Below, in pieces: positions 27,287 to 34,245 of a stretch of 34,245 nucleotides of DNA. Below the pieces are notes generated by a model, which saw only the letters and a program-made list of their open reading frames with translations, did no database searches and had not been told where the DNA came from. The position numbers and the translations under genes were made by a program. The DNA lies in NCBI GenBank assembly GCA_029288895.1, contig JARIGK010000004.1:141621-175865 (forward strand), given 5' to 3'. The stretch's first letter is position 1; the number at the start of each line of letters is the position of its first letter. This stretch comes from Candidatus Adlerbacteria bacterium (GTDB lineage: Bacteria > Patescibacteriota > Minisyncoccia > Phycocordibacterales > SBAW01).

Positions 27287-29149
27287 ATGGTAGATCTGCT
27301 CGAACTGCTCCAACAAAACGGGTCTGTCGATGCGGCAGTGGTGCCGCAGCTTTCGGCCGCGCTCAAAAAGCCGGGCGTCGATGAAGAAAAGGTACTTACC
27401 GAAGCGGGCGTGCCCATTGCCGACATTCTTAAAGTAAAAGGTGCCTACTTTGGCATACCCACGCGCGAGATAGGGCAGGAGCCTGTACCGTTTAGCACGC
27501 TCTCCTACATCCCAGAAGAGTCGGCGCGCCACTACCACTTTGTGCCGCTGGCCGTGCAAGATGGGGCGCTTGAAATTGGCGTCACCGACCCCGACAACTT
27601 GGAAGCGCGCGATGCGCTCACATTTATCTCGGCCAAGATCGGGATGCCGTACAAATTGTTTTTGATAAGCCACGCCGACTTCGACACGCTTGTGTCCGAG
27701 TACAAAGGCCTCTCGGGCGAAGTGGGCCGCGCATTGTCCGATTTGGAAACGCAGGTCAAACAAGAAACAGACACTGCGGGCCCTGCGCGAGCAATTTCTG
27801 TTGATGAAGACGAGGTAAGCGACACACAGGAGTCGATTAACGAAGGCGCGCCCGTTACCAAAATTGTAGCGACGGTGTTACAGCACGCGTCCGAGCAGCG
27901 CGCATCCGACATCCACATCGAGCCAATGGCCGACCAGTCGCGCGTACGCTTCCGCGTTGACGGTGTCTTAATCACGAACCTCACGCTGCCGTCGAAAGTC
28001 CACGCCGCTGTTGTGGCGCGCGTTAAAGTACTCTCGAACATGCGCTTGGACGAAAAGCGCAAACCGCAAGACGGCCGCTTTTCGGCGCGCGTGGGGGACA
28101 CAAAGATAGACTTCCGCGTCTCTACCTTCCCAACCTACTATGGCGAAAAGGTCGTGATGCGTATTTTGGGCAGCGCTGCGCAAGAATTGAAATTGGAAAG
28201 TTTGGGCATGTCGCCGCGCGATATCGAACTCATCCGCAAAGCAATCAAAAAACCATACGGCTTGGTGCTTATCTCGGGGCCGACCGGTTCGGGTAAATCA
28301 ACGACGCTCTATTCGATTTTGAACGAGGTCGACCGCGAAACACAAAACGTATTGTCGCTTGAAGACCCTGTCGAATATACGATCCCGGGTGTAAGCCAAA
28401 GCCAGGTGCGCCCAGAAATTGGCTACACCTTTGCAAACGGCTTGCGCACCACGCTCCGCCAGGACCCAAACATCATCATGGTGGGAGAAATCCGCGACGC
28501 GGAAACGGCAAACTTAGCTGTGCAGGCAGCGCTCACCGGCCACTTGGTGCTCTCGACCATCCACACCAACAACTCGATTGGTATTATCCCGCGCTTGCTC
28601 GACATGGGTGTCGAGCCGTACCTCATTCCGCCTGTGCTTATTTTGGGTATGGCGCAGCGCCTTACTAAAACCTTGTGCAAAGGGGGCGGCAAAAAAGTGA
28701 AGTCGGACGAAAGTATGAGGGAGATGATCGGCAAAGAGTTTGCCGACTTGCCGGACGAATATAAAAAAGAGTTGCCAAGTTTTGACGAGGTGTACCGCAT
28801 CGACCCAACGCCAGAATGCCCGTCGGGCACCGCAGGCCGCGTTGCGGTGGTGGAAGTGTTCGAGATGAATGCAGAACTCGAGCGTGCAATTTTGGCCAAC
28901 AAATCTGAAGAAGAAATGTTCGGCATTGTGCGCAAACACGGCATGTTGACGATGAAAGAGGATGCTATGATTAAAGCTGCAAAAGGCGTTATTCCGTTTG
29001 AAGAAGTAAACACACTGGGCGGCCAATTTGACTTGGACGACGAAGCAGAAGGCCCGATCGTCACGTCTGAAGGCCCCACAGAAGACGAAACTACGAAAGC
29101 AGATACAGAAGCAGGGGGCGACAGCGCCGGCACAGAAGTACAGATCTAA
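27287..29149 (+). CDS. pilB: Pilus extension ATPase PilB/GspE
   Basis: A 620-residue hexameric motor protein. It has an N-terminal GspE-N-type domain and an acidic linker (SVDEDEVSDTQESINEGAPV). The ATPase core carries Walker A SGPTGSGKSTT near residue 330, the Asp box LSLEDPVEY, Walker B IIMVGEIRDAET and a His box (STIHTNN). The four-cysteine zinc site between Walker B and the C-terminus is largely lost: only CKGGG and ECPSG remain. It also has a C-terminal extension of about 50 acidic residues. It powers pilin polymerisation. It starts 9 bp after the previous gene. Confidence 0.92.
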   Translation: MVDLLELLQQNGSVDAAVVPQLSAALKKPGVDEEKVLTEAGVPIADILKVKGAYFGIPTREIGQEPVPFSTLSYIPEESARHYHFVPLAVQDGALEIGVTDPDNLEARDALTFISAKIGMPYKLFLISHADFDTLVSEYKGLSGEVGRALSDLETQVKQETDTAGPARAISVDEDEVSDTQESINEGAPVTKIVATVLQHASEQRASDIHIEPMADQSRVRFRVDGVLITNLTLPSKVHAAVVARVKVLSNMRLDEKRKPQDGRFSARVGDTKIDFRVSTFPTYYGEKVVMRILGSAAQELKLESLGMSPRDIELIRKAIKKPYGLVLISGPTGSGKSTTLYSILNEVDRETQNVLSLEDPVEYTIPGVSQSQVRPEIGYTFANGLRTTLRQDPNIIMVGEIRDAETANLAVQAALTGHLVLSTIHTNNSIGIIPRLLDMGVEPYLIPPVLILGMAQRLTKTLCKGGGKKVKSDESMREMIGKEFADLPDEYKKELPSFDEVYRIDPTPECPSGTAGRVAVVEVFEMNAELERAILANKSEEEMFGIVRKHGMLTMKEDAMIKAAKGVIPFEEVNTLGGQFDLDDEAEGPIVTSEGPTEDETTKADTEAGGDSAGTEVQI

Positions 29150-29155
29150 TACTCT

Positions 29156-30217
29156 ATGGACTACTCACAAAAATTAGCAGCGCTTATCGAGATGCTTATC
29201 GCGCAAGGCGCATCAGACTTGCACCTGGGCGCAGGCACGCAGCCTGTCATCCGTGTATCGCGCGCACTCACGCCGATTTTGTCTGAGGCGATGCTCACCA
29301 ACGACGATGTGATGGGCCTCTTGTCCGTGATGCTTACGCCAGAAAATAAAGAACGTTTTATAAAGGACCAGGAGCTCGACTTTTCATACTCCTACGGCGA
29401 CAAAGTCCGCTTCCGCGGCAACGCCTACTACGAACGCGGGCGCGTCGGCATTGCCTTGCGCTTGATCCCTAAAGTGATCCGCACTATTGCAGAGCTTGGC
29501 TTGCCGCCTGTGCTTGAGACATTTGCTGCGCGCCAGCAAGGCTTCTTTTTGGTAGTGGGGCCAATAGGGCAGGGCAAGACCACGACGCTTGCAGCGCTCA
29601 TTGAAAAGATCAACCAAGAGCGCACCGAGCACATCGTCACCATTGAAGACCCAATCGAATATTTGTTCGAAAATAAAAAATCGCTTATCGACCAGCGCGA
29701 AGTCCGCATCGATACAAAAGATTTCGAATCAGGCTTGCGCTCTGTCTTCCGCCAAGACGCGAACGTTTTGATGATCGGCGAAATGCGCACGCCAGAGACG
29801 ATGTCTGCGGCAGTCACTGCTGCAGAAACGGGCCACCTCGTATTTTCGACATTGCACACCAACGACGCATCGCAAACCATCGACCGCATCATCGACTCCT
29901 TCCCGCCAAACCAGCAAGACCAGATCCGCATCCAGCTTGCGGCATCGCTTGCAGGCGTCTTCTCGCAGCGCCTTATTCCGCGCGTCTCGGGTGGCTTGGT
30001 ACCTGCGTGCGAGCTTTTGATCAACACTCCGGCTGTTGCAAACCTCATTCGCGAAAAGCGCACGCACGAAATCCAGACCGTCATTGAAACAGGCTCAGAC
30101 GATGGCATGATCGATATGAACCGCTCGCTTGCAGAACTTGTTCGCTCGGGCGAAATTACGATCGAAAGCGCCTACTCGCGCGCTGCAAATCCAAAAACCT
30201 TGGAGCGACTGCTGTAA
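29156..30217 (+). CDS. pilT: Pilus retraction ATPase PilT
   Basis: A 353-residue ATPase. It begins with the PilT-type 'LIEMLIAQGASDLHLGAGTQP' domain. Walker A is GPIGQGKT (residues 135-142; Ile and Gln replace the usual Thr and Ser), followed by the Asp box TIEDPIEYLFE, Walker B VLMIGEMRTPET and 'STLHTNDASQTIDRIIDSFP', and the C-terminal 'LVRSGEITIESAYSRA' end. It depolymerises pili, driving twitching or DNA uptake. It starts 6 bp after pilB. Confidence 0.92.
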   Translation: MDYSQKLAALIEMLIAQGASDLHLGAGTQPVIRVSRALTPILSEAMLTNDDVMGLLSVMLTPENKERFIKDQELDFSYSYGDKVRFRGNAYYERGRVGIALRLIPKVIRTIAELGLPPVLETFAARQQGFFLVVGPIGQGKTTTLAALIEKINQERTEHIVTIEDPIEYLFENKKSLIDQREVRIDTKDFESGLRSVFRQDANVLMIGEMRTPETMSAAVTAAETGHLVFSTLHTNDASQTIDRIIDSFPPNQQDQIRIQLAASLAGVFSQRLIPRVSGGLVPACELLINTPAVANLIREKRTHEIQTVIETGSDDGMIDMNRSLAELVRSGEITIESAYSRAANPKTLERLL

Positions 30218-30226
30218 TATTTTCCT

Positions 30227-31447
30227 ATGGCTGATTTTAAGTACGAAGCACTCGACCAAACAGGGAAGTCGCAAAGCGGCACCGCAACGGCGCCTTCGCA
30301 AGACGCGGCTATTGAAGCGCTGCAGCGCCGCGGCCTTACGCTGACATCTATTTCTCCAGTCAATCAAAACAGCGGCGTTTCGGCATTTCTCAAAAACACG
30401 ACCTTCTTTGGCGGCGTCTCGAGCCGCGACATCGTGCTGCTTTCGCGCCAGCTGGCAACGCTCTTTGAGGCGCAGGTCTCGGCGCTGCGCATCTTCCAGT
30501 TGTTGGCCGAACAAGCCGACAAACCGTTTTTACGCGCAGCGCTCACAGAAATCGGCGACGACTTGCAGAGCGGTACGTCCATTTCCAAAGCGCTCGCAAA
30601 GCACCCAAAAGTTTTCTCTGACTTTTACGTCAACATGGTGCGCGCAGGCGAGGAGTCCGGTAAGTTGGACGAAACCTTCCTCTTCTTGGCCGACTACATC
30701 GACCGCTCGTACGAACTGACAAGTAAAGCAAAAAACGCGCTTATCTACCCGGGCTTTATTATCGTCACGTTTATTGCCGTGATGACGCTTATGCTCACGG
30801 TGGTTATCCCGAAAATCGGCGCAATTCTCCAAGGTGATGGCCAGCAGCTGCCGTTCTTTACGCAAGTCATCCTCAACTTCAGCGCCTTCTTAACCGACTA
30901 CGGCATCTTCCTTTTGATTGCGCTTATCATCGGCGGCTACTTCTTGGCGCGCTACGCACAAACGCCGCGCGGCAAATATATGATGAGCCGTACAAAAATT
31001 TCGCTCCCATATGTCGGCGCGCTCTACCAAAAGCTGTACCTCTCGCGCTTTGCCGACAACATGCACGTGATGCTCACGGCAGGCATCAGCGCCGTACGTT
31101 CGCTTGAGATCACCGCAAGCGTGCTTGAAAACGAAGTCTACGAAGCGATTATGCTCGACGCGCTCGAGGGCGTGAAGGCTGGCCGCCCAATGTCGGAGAC
31201 CTTGTCGCATTACCCAGAAGAGATCCCGAAGATTATGGTGCAGATGCTTAAGATCGGCGAAGAAACAGGCGAATTGGGCAGCATTTTGGAGCGTATGGCA
31301 AAGTTCTACAACCGCGAAGTAAATGCAGCAGTGGACGCGCTCGTGTCGCTTATCGAGCCGGCACTTATCGTGGCGCTCGCCTTGGGCGTCGGCTTCCTCT
31401 TGGCTGCGGTGCTCTTGCCGATCTACAACTCGACCGCAAGCATCTAG
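30227..31447 (+). CDS. pilC: Pilus inner-membrane platform protein PilC/GspF
   Basis: A 406-residue protein with two GspF domains. The first has 'ISKALAKHPKVFSDFYVNMVRAGEESG' and the second 'MSETLSHYPEEIPKIMVQMLKIGEETGELG'. Membrane helices lie near residues 175, 220 and 380. It couples PilB/PilT motion to pilin insertion. It starts 9 bp after pilT. After its stop, a short GC-rich segment with small hairpins (31453-31476) precedes the pilin promoter and may reduce read-through. Confidence 0.92.
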   Translation: MADFKYEALDQTGKSQSGTATAPSQDAAIEALQRRGLTLTSISPVNQNSGVSAFLKNTTFFGGVSSRDIVLLSRQLATLFEAQVSALRIFQLLAEQADKPFLRAALTEIGDDLQSGTSISKALAKHPKVFSDFYVNMVRAGEESGKLDETFLFLADYIDRSYELTSKAKNALIYPGFIIVTFIAVMTLMLTVVIPKIGAILQGDGQQLPFFTQVILNFSAFLTDYGIFLLIALIIGGYFLARYAQTPRGKYMMSRTKISLPYVGALYQKLYLSRFADNMHVMLTAGISAVRSLEITASVLENEVYEAIMLDALEGVKAGRPMSETLSHYPEEIPKIMVQMLKIGEETGELGSILERMAKFYNREVNAAVDALVSLIEPALIVALALGVGFLLAAVLLPIYNSTASI

Positions 31448-31498
31448 TTATCCCCACGGGGCCCCGAAAGGGCAGGGAGGCAGGGCTATACTTATCTC

Positions 31499-31990
31499 AT
31501 GCAGAAATCTTTGAATATGAAGCGCGGCTTTACCCTTATCGAATTGTTGGTTGTTATCGCCATCATCGGTATTTTGGCCGCTATCGTGCTCGTCTCTCTT
31601 ACGTCAGCACGCACCAAGGCACGCGATGCCGCACGCGTTGCGTCACTCCAAGAAATGGCAAAAGCAATTGCGCTTGCCGACACCGACCCAGCCCCGTCTA
31701 TCACGGGCTGCACTGGCGCGCATGGGAACGTTACTGGCTGCACCGGTCCATCACCAATTAGCTTTGCAAGTTATGCCGACGGTACTGTTGGCGGCTCGGG
31801 CACACTCTGCAACAGCACCTCAAGCTCAGCATGCCAGTACTCGATTGCAAAAGCTGACGGCACTGCAGGTGCAACAACGCAAAACTACGAAATTTGCTCA
31901 TACTTGGAAACTGGCTCGGGCGCACTTTCCTCAGGCCGCGTAAGTGTTACGAGCGCCTCGGGTGGTACGGTTATCACTGGCTGCCTCTAA
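31499..31990 (+). CDS. Type IV pilin-like protein 1
   Basis: A 163-residue prepilin. A 10-residue leader ends KRG, followed by [20 protein letters not shown] (prepilin peptidase cuts between Gly and Phe; Glu5 present), the long N-terminal helix, and a Cys-containing C-terminal domain with Gly/Ser/Thr-rich segments. It is paralogous to the next gene: both share 'CTGPSPI', 'CQYS', '[16 protein letters not shown]' and a GC ending. TATACT at 31487-31492 is six bases before ATG, so it can be transcribed separately from the operon as a leaderless message. Confidence 0.9.
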   Translation: MQKSLNMKRGFTLIELLVVIAIIGILAAIVLVSLTSARTKARDAARVASLQEMAKAIALADTDPAPSITGCTGAHGNVTGCTGPSPISFASYADGTVGGSGTLCNSTSSSACQYSIAKADGTAGATTQNYEICSYLETGSGALSSGRVSVTSASGGTVITGCL

Positions 31991-31991
31991 T

Positions 31992-32474
31992 ATGAAGAGG
32001 GGCTTTACCCTCATTGAATTGCTCGTTGTCGTCGCCATCATTGGTGTTTTGGCATCGATCGTACTTGTCTCATTGTCGAGCGCAAAGACCAAAGGCCATG
32101 ACGCAAACCGTATTTCTGCCATGGAAGAAATGGGCAAAGCAATTTCCTTGGCAGACACCGGTGCGCCCGCTCCTTTCCAAGGGTGTAGCGGTGCTACAGG
32201 CAGCGGCTCGGGGCAGGTCGTCAATGTGATGACGTGTACTGGCCCTTCTCCGATAGATTTTAGAACCTACATCGACCCGGGCGTAGGCGGCTCGGCAGCG
32301 CTTTGCACCAACGCGTCGAATGAGCCGTGCCAATATTCGGTTGCAAGTGCCAACCCGACAACTGAGAGCTATCAAATTTGTTCGTACTTGGAATATGCAA
32401 CAGGCTCGCTTTCGGCTGGCCTCGTACACATCAGCAACACAAGCGGCGGCAGCGTACTCCAGGGCTGCAACTAG
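31992..32474 (+). CDS. Type IV pilin-like protein 2
   Basis: A 160-residue prepilin with a very short leader (MKRG) before [20 protein letters not shown]. The C-terminal domain aligns with pilin 1 over its length (CTGPSPIDF, 'VGGSAALC', 'PCQYSVASA', 'ICSYLEYATGSLSAG'), so the two arose by tandem duplication. It starts one base after the pilin 1 stop. Confidence 0.88.
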   Translation: MKRGFTLIELLVVVAIIGVLASIVLVSLSSAKTKGHDANRISAMEEMGKAISLADTGAPAPFQGCSGATGSGSGQVVNVMTCTGPSPIDFRTYIDPGVGGSAALCTNASNEPCQYSVASANPTTESYQICSYLEYATGSLSAGLVHISNTSGGSVLQGCN

Positions 32475-32491
32475 GGTCTATACTAAAGAGA

Positions 32492-33028
32492 ATGGAAAAG
32501 CGCGGTTTTACATTGATCGAATTGTTGATGGTCATAGCCATCATCGGCATCCTGGCGTCTATTGTGATGGTGAATTTGGCAAGCGCCCGCCAAAAATCGC
32601 GCGATGCAAAACGTGTCGCGGACATCAAAAACATCCAGCTTGCGCTTGAGGAGTACTACAACGACAACCTTTACTACCCGCTGAACATTTACACGGGGCT
32701 CGTGCCAACATATATGTCGAATGTGCCGTATGACCCTAACAACTCGACTGTGTGCACCGACGGCACGCAGGCAAGTTGCTATGTGTACGCTGCGCGCAAC
32801 AACTCGGGCAGCGGTACGTCATGTACGTCGTCGCACGCAGCGCGCTACCACTTGGGTGCCGCGATGGAAGCAAACACCTCTGTTGCACAAGATGCCGACT
32901 CGGCAGCAGCAACTTCTGATACCTGTACGGGAAGCCAGAACGCAGATTTTAATGGGGCGGCAAACAATTGTTCGGGCACCTCGGCTGCGGCAGCAGGGGC
33001 AGACAATTGCTACGACGTCACCAATTAA
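32492..33028 (+). CDS. Type IV pilin-like protein 3
   Basis: A 178-residue prepilin. Leader MEKRG is followed by [20 protein letters not shown]. The body is a different pilin type: 'RDAKRVADIKNIQLALEEYYNDN' and 'YYPLN...YMSNVPYDP' are typical of major or minor pilins with an 'alpha-beta loop plus Asp-Pro' layout. The tail is Ala/Ser/Asn-rich with Cys pairs. TATACT at 32479-32484 lies seven bases before the start, so it has a possible own leaderless promoter. Confidence 0.88.
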   Translation: MEKRGFTLIELLMVIAIIGILASIVMVNLASARQKSRDAKRVADIKNIQLALEEYYNDNLYYPLNIYTGLVPTYMSNVPYDPNNSTVCTDGTQASCYVYAARNNSGSGTSCTSSHAARYHLGAAMEANTSVAQDADSAAATSDTCTGSQNADFNGAANNCSGTSAAAAGADNCYDVTN

Positions 33029-33811
33029 ATGTTCGACGCCTACTTTTCTATCATTGCGTTTCTTTTCGGCGCTATTATTGGGAGTTTTTTGAATGCACTG
33101 TCCTTCCGCTTTAACACGGGGTTGTCTGTGTTGCGCGGCCGCTCCAAATGCATGCGCTGCGGACATACGCTCTCCTCTTTCGACCTTATCCCGCTCCTGT
33201 CGTACGCAATGCTTCGAGGGAAGTGCCGATACTGCGGTACAAAAATTTCGATCCAGTATCCGCTTGTCGAACTAGCAGGGGCGCTCCTGTCCCTTGGCGT
33301 ATTTTCTGTCGAAGGCGCGACGCTGCACTTTTTGGTTGCGTTTGCCTTTTGGATGCTTGTGCTTTTTATTGTGGTGTACGACATCCGTCATACCGTCATC
33401 CCGACCCAATGTTCGATCCTTCTTGGCATAACATCCATACTCTATATATGTGTGTCGGGGCACCTTTCGTTGTATGCATTGCTTGCGGGGCCAATACTCG
33501 CAGCGCCGCTCTTACTCATCTCTCTTCTTTCGCGCGGTACCTGGATGGGGTGGGGCGATGGCTGGTTCGAGCTTTCCTTTGGTTGGCTCTTGGGGCTGTT
33601 GCCTGGGTGTACCGCGTTGATGCTTTCAATTTGGAGCGGCGCCGCAGCAGGTATAGCGCTCGTGTTGTACTCACAGGCGCCCGGAAAGAAAACAAAAGAG
33701 GGGTTTACAATGAAGAGCGAGCTTCCGTTCGCCCCGTTTCTGGCCTTGGGTGCCGCGGCAGTCTACTTTTTCCATGTTGACCTTTTCTCATCACTTGCGG
33801 CGCTTTGGTAA
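33029..33811 (+). CDS. pilD: Prepilin peptidase PilD
   Basis: A 260-residue aspartic membrane protease. It has the N-terminal 'GSFLNALSFRF' motif, a zinc-binding pair C41-x-x-C44 and C66-x-x-C69, and catalytic aspartates Asp118 (VYDIRH) and Asp177 (GWGDGWFEL, a variant of the GxGD site), with about seven or eight membrane helices. It cleaves the leaders of the pilins encoded beside it. It begins directly after the pilin 3 stop codon and overlaps the next pilin-like gene by 38 bp. Confidence 0.93.
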   Translation: MFDAYFSIIAFLFGAIIGSFLNALSFRFNTGLSVLRGRSKCMRCGHTLSSFDLIPLLSYAMLRGKCRYCGTKISIQYPLVELAGALLSLGVFSVEGATLHFLVAFAFWMLVLFIVVYDIRHTVIPTQCSILLGITSILYICVSGHLSLYALLAGPILAAPLLLISLLSRGTWMGWGDGWFELSFGWLLGLLPGCTALMLSIWSGAAAGIALVLYSQAPGKKTKEGFTMKSELPFAPFLALGAAAVYFFHVDLFSSLAALW

Positions 33812-34245
33812 ACGTGCGCCCGTTGGCGGACCGCGCGGATTTACGTTGATCGAATTGCTCGTCGTGTCGTCTATTATCGTCATCATTACGATGGTTCTGC
33901 TTCTGCGCCAATCGCAGTTCGACAGCTCGACTATTTTGCGCAGCATGGGGTACAGCGTGGCGCTTTCGGTCCGCCAAGCGCAGGTGTACGGCACCAGCGT
34001 CTTGGGTAGCGCAAACGGCGGCAGCGTTCAATATGCCCCAGCCTACGGATTGTATTTTTCAAACACAACGCCCAACTCGTACGTCTTGTTTGCAGACTTT
34101 AATAACAACGGTGCGTACGATGCAGCGTCGGAGACAGTCAAAGTATTTTCTCTGAGTGCGGGCTATACGGTGAGCGAAGCGTGCGCAAAACTCTCAGGCG
34201 GTACCAACCGCTGCACGGGCAGCGATGACACGGCTACTGCGGCAA
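33774..34245 (+). CDS. Pseudopilin (GspH/minor-pilin-like), cut by the window end
   Basis: The first 157 codons of a gene continuing past the window. A long 22-residue leader (MLTFSHHLRRFGKRAPVGGP then RG) precedes [20 protein letters not shown]. The following part, 'MGYSVALSVRQAQVYGTSVL' and 'YGLYFSNTTPNSYVLFADFN', matches the GspH/FimT-type minor pseudopilin pattern. ATG 33774 is in frame and inside the end of pilD, indicating coupled translation. The C-terminus is missing. Confidence 0.82.
   Translation, partial: MLTFSHHLRRFGKRAPVGGPRGFTLIELLVVSSIIVIITMVLLLRQSQFDSSTILRSMGYSVALSVRQAQVYGTSVLGSANGGSVQYAPAYGLYFSNTTPNSYVLFADFNNNGAYDAASETVKVFSLSAGYTVSEACAKLSGGTNRCTGSDDTATAA

Overview
The window looks like a chromosomal segment from an uncultivated candidate-phyla-radiation bacterium (Patescibacteria, probably a Parcubacteria-type lineage). 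This is inferred from gene content and layout: a compact pilM-N-O-B-T-C pilus operon followed by several tiny pilins and a prepilin peptidase, a PEP-synthase-like protein without its C-terminal domain, a stand-alone malic enzyme, ssrA/smpB, ftsH, recG, many unrecognised small proteins, and initiation that is largely leaderless. No 16S gene or other decisive marker is present, so the lineage is not proven.

Layout. 1-4.2 kb: a HIT protein, an unknown protein, a SET-domain protein, a P-loop kinase-like protein and a PEP-synthase-like protein. 4.2-6.1 kb: minus-strand low-molecular-weight phosphatase, an unknown protein and a four-helix membrane protein. 6.2-7.1 kb: tmRNA and smpB (minus strand), divergent from ftsH. 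9.1-12.6 kb: tRNA-Ile(UAU) and recG on the minus strand, divergent from malic enzyme. 12.7-16.0 kb: small unknown genes, an MFS transporter, tRNA-Ser(GCU) and a Lys-rich small protein. 16.1-18.0 kb: a small membrane protein and a DHA2-type exporter. 18.0-19.4 kb: three tandem paralogous small genes of unknown function, each with its own promoter and terminator. 19.45-22.3 kb: an AT-richer island with two secreted proteins, a CD-NTase-like nucleotidyltransferase and an overlapping DUF6602/PD-(D/E)XK-like gene, a candidate two-gene defence or signalling module. 22.3-24.5 kb: two more unknown genes, a secreted Met/His-rich protein and comF. 24.5-34.2 kb: the type IV pilus/pseudopilus operon, cut off by the window end inside a pilin-like gene.

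Two expression styles are visible. Core genes mostly have a -10-like hexamer only about 5-12 nt before the start codon and no Shine-Dalgarno, which predicts leaderless mRNAs. A second set of mostly unknown single genes has a -35/-10 pair (often TTGCNN, 16-17 bp, TANNGT), a 5' leader, a Shine-Dalgarno and its own hairpin terminator, whose loop sometimes contains the stop codon.

The most interesting observations are the nucleotidyltransferase/DUF6602 pair, the three-paralogue cluster, a duplicated 30-codon mini-ORF whose substitutions are mostly silent, the leaderless/SD split, a tmRNA tag ending in YAKA, and a tRNA-Ile with a UAU anticodon.
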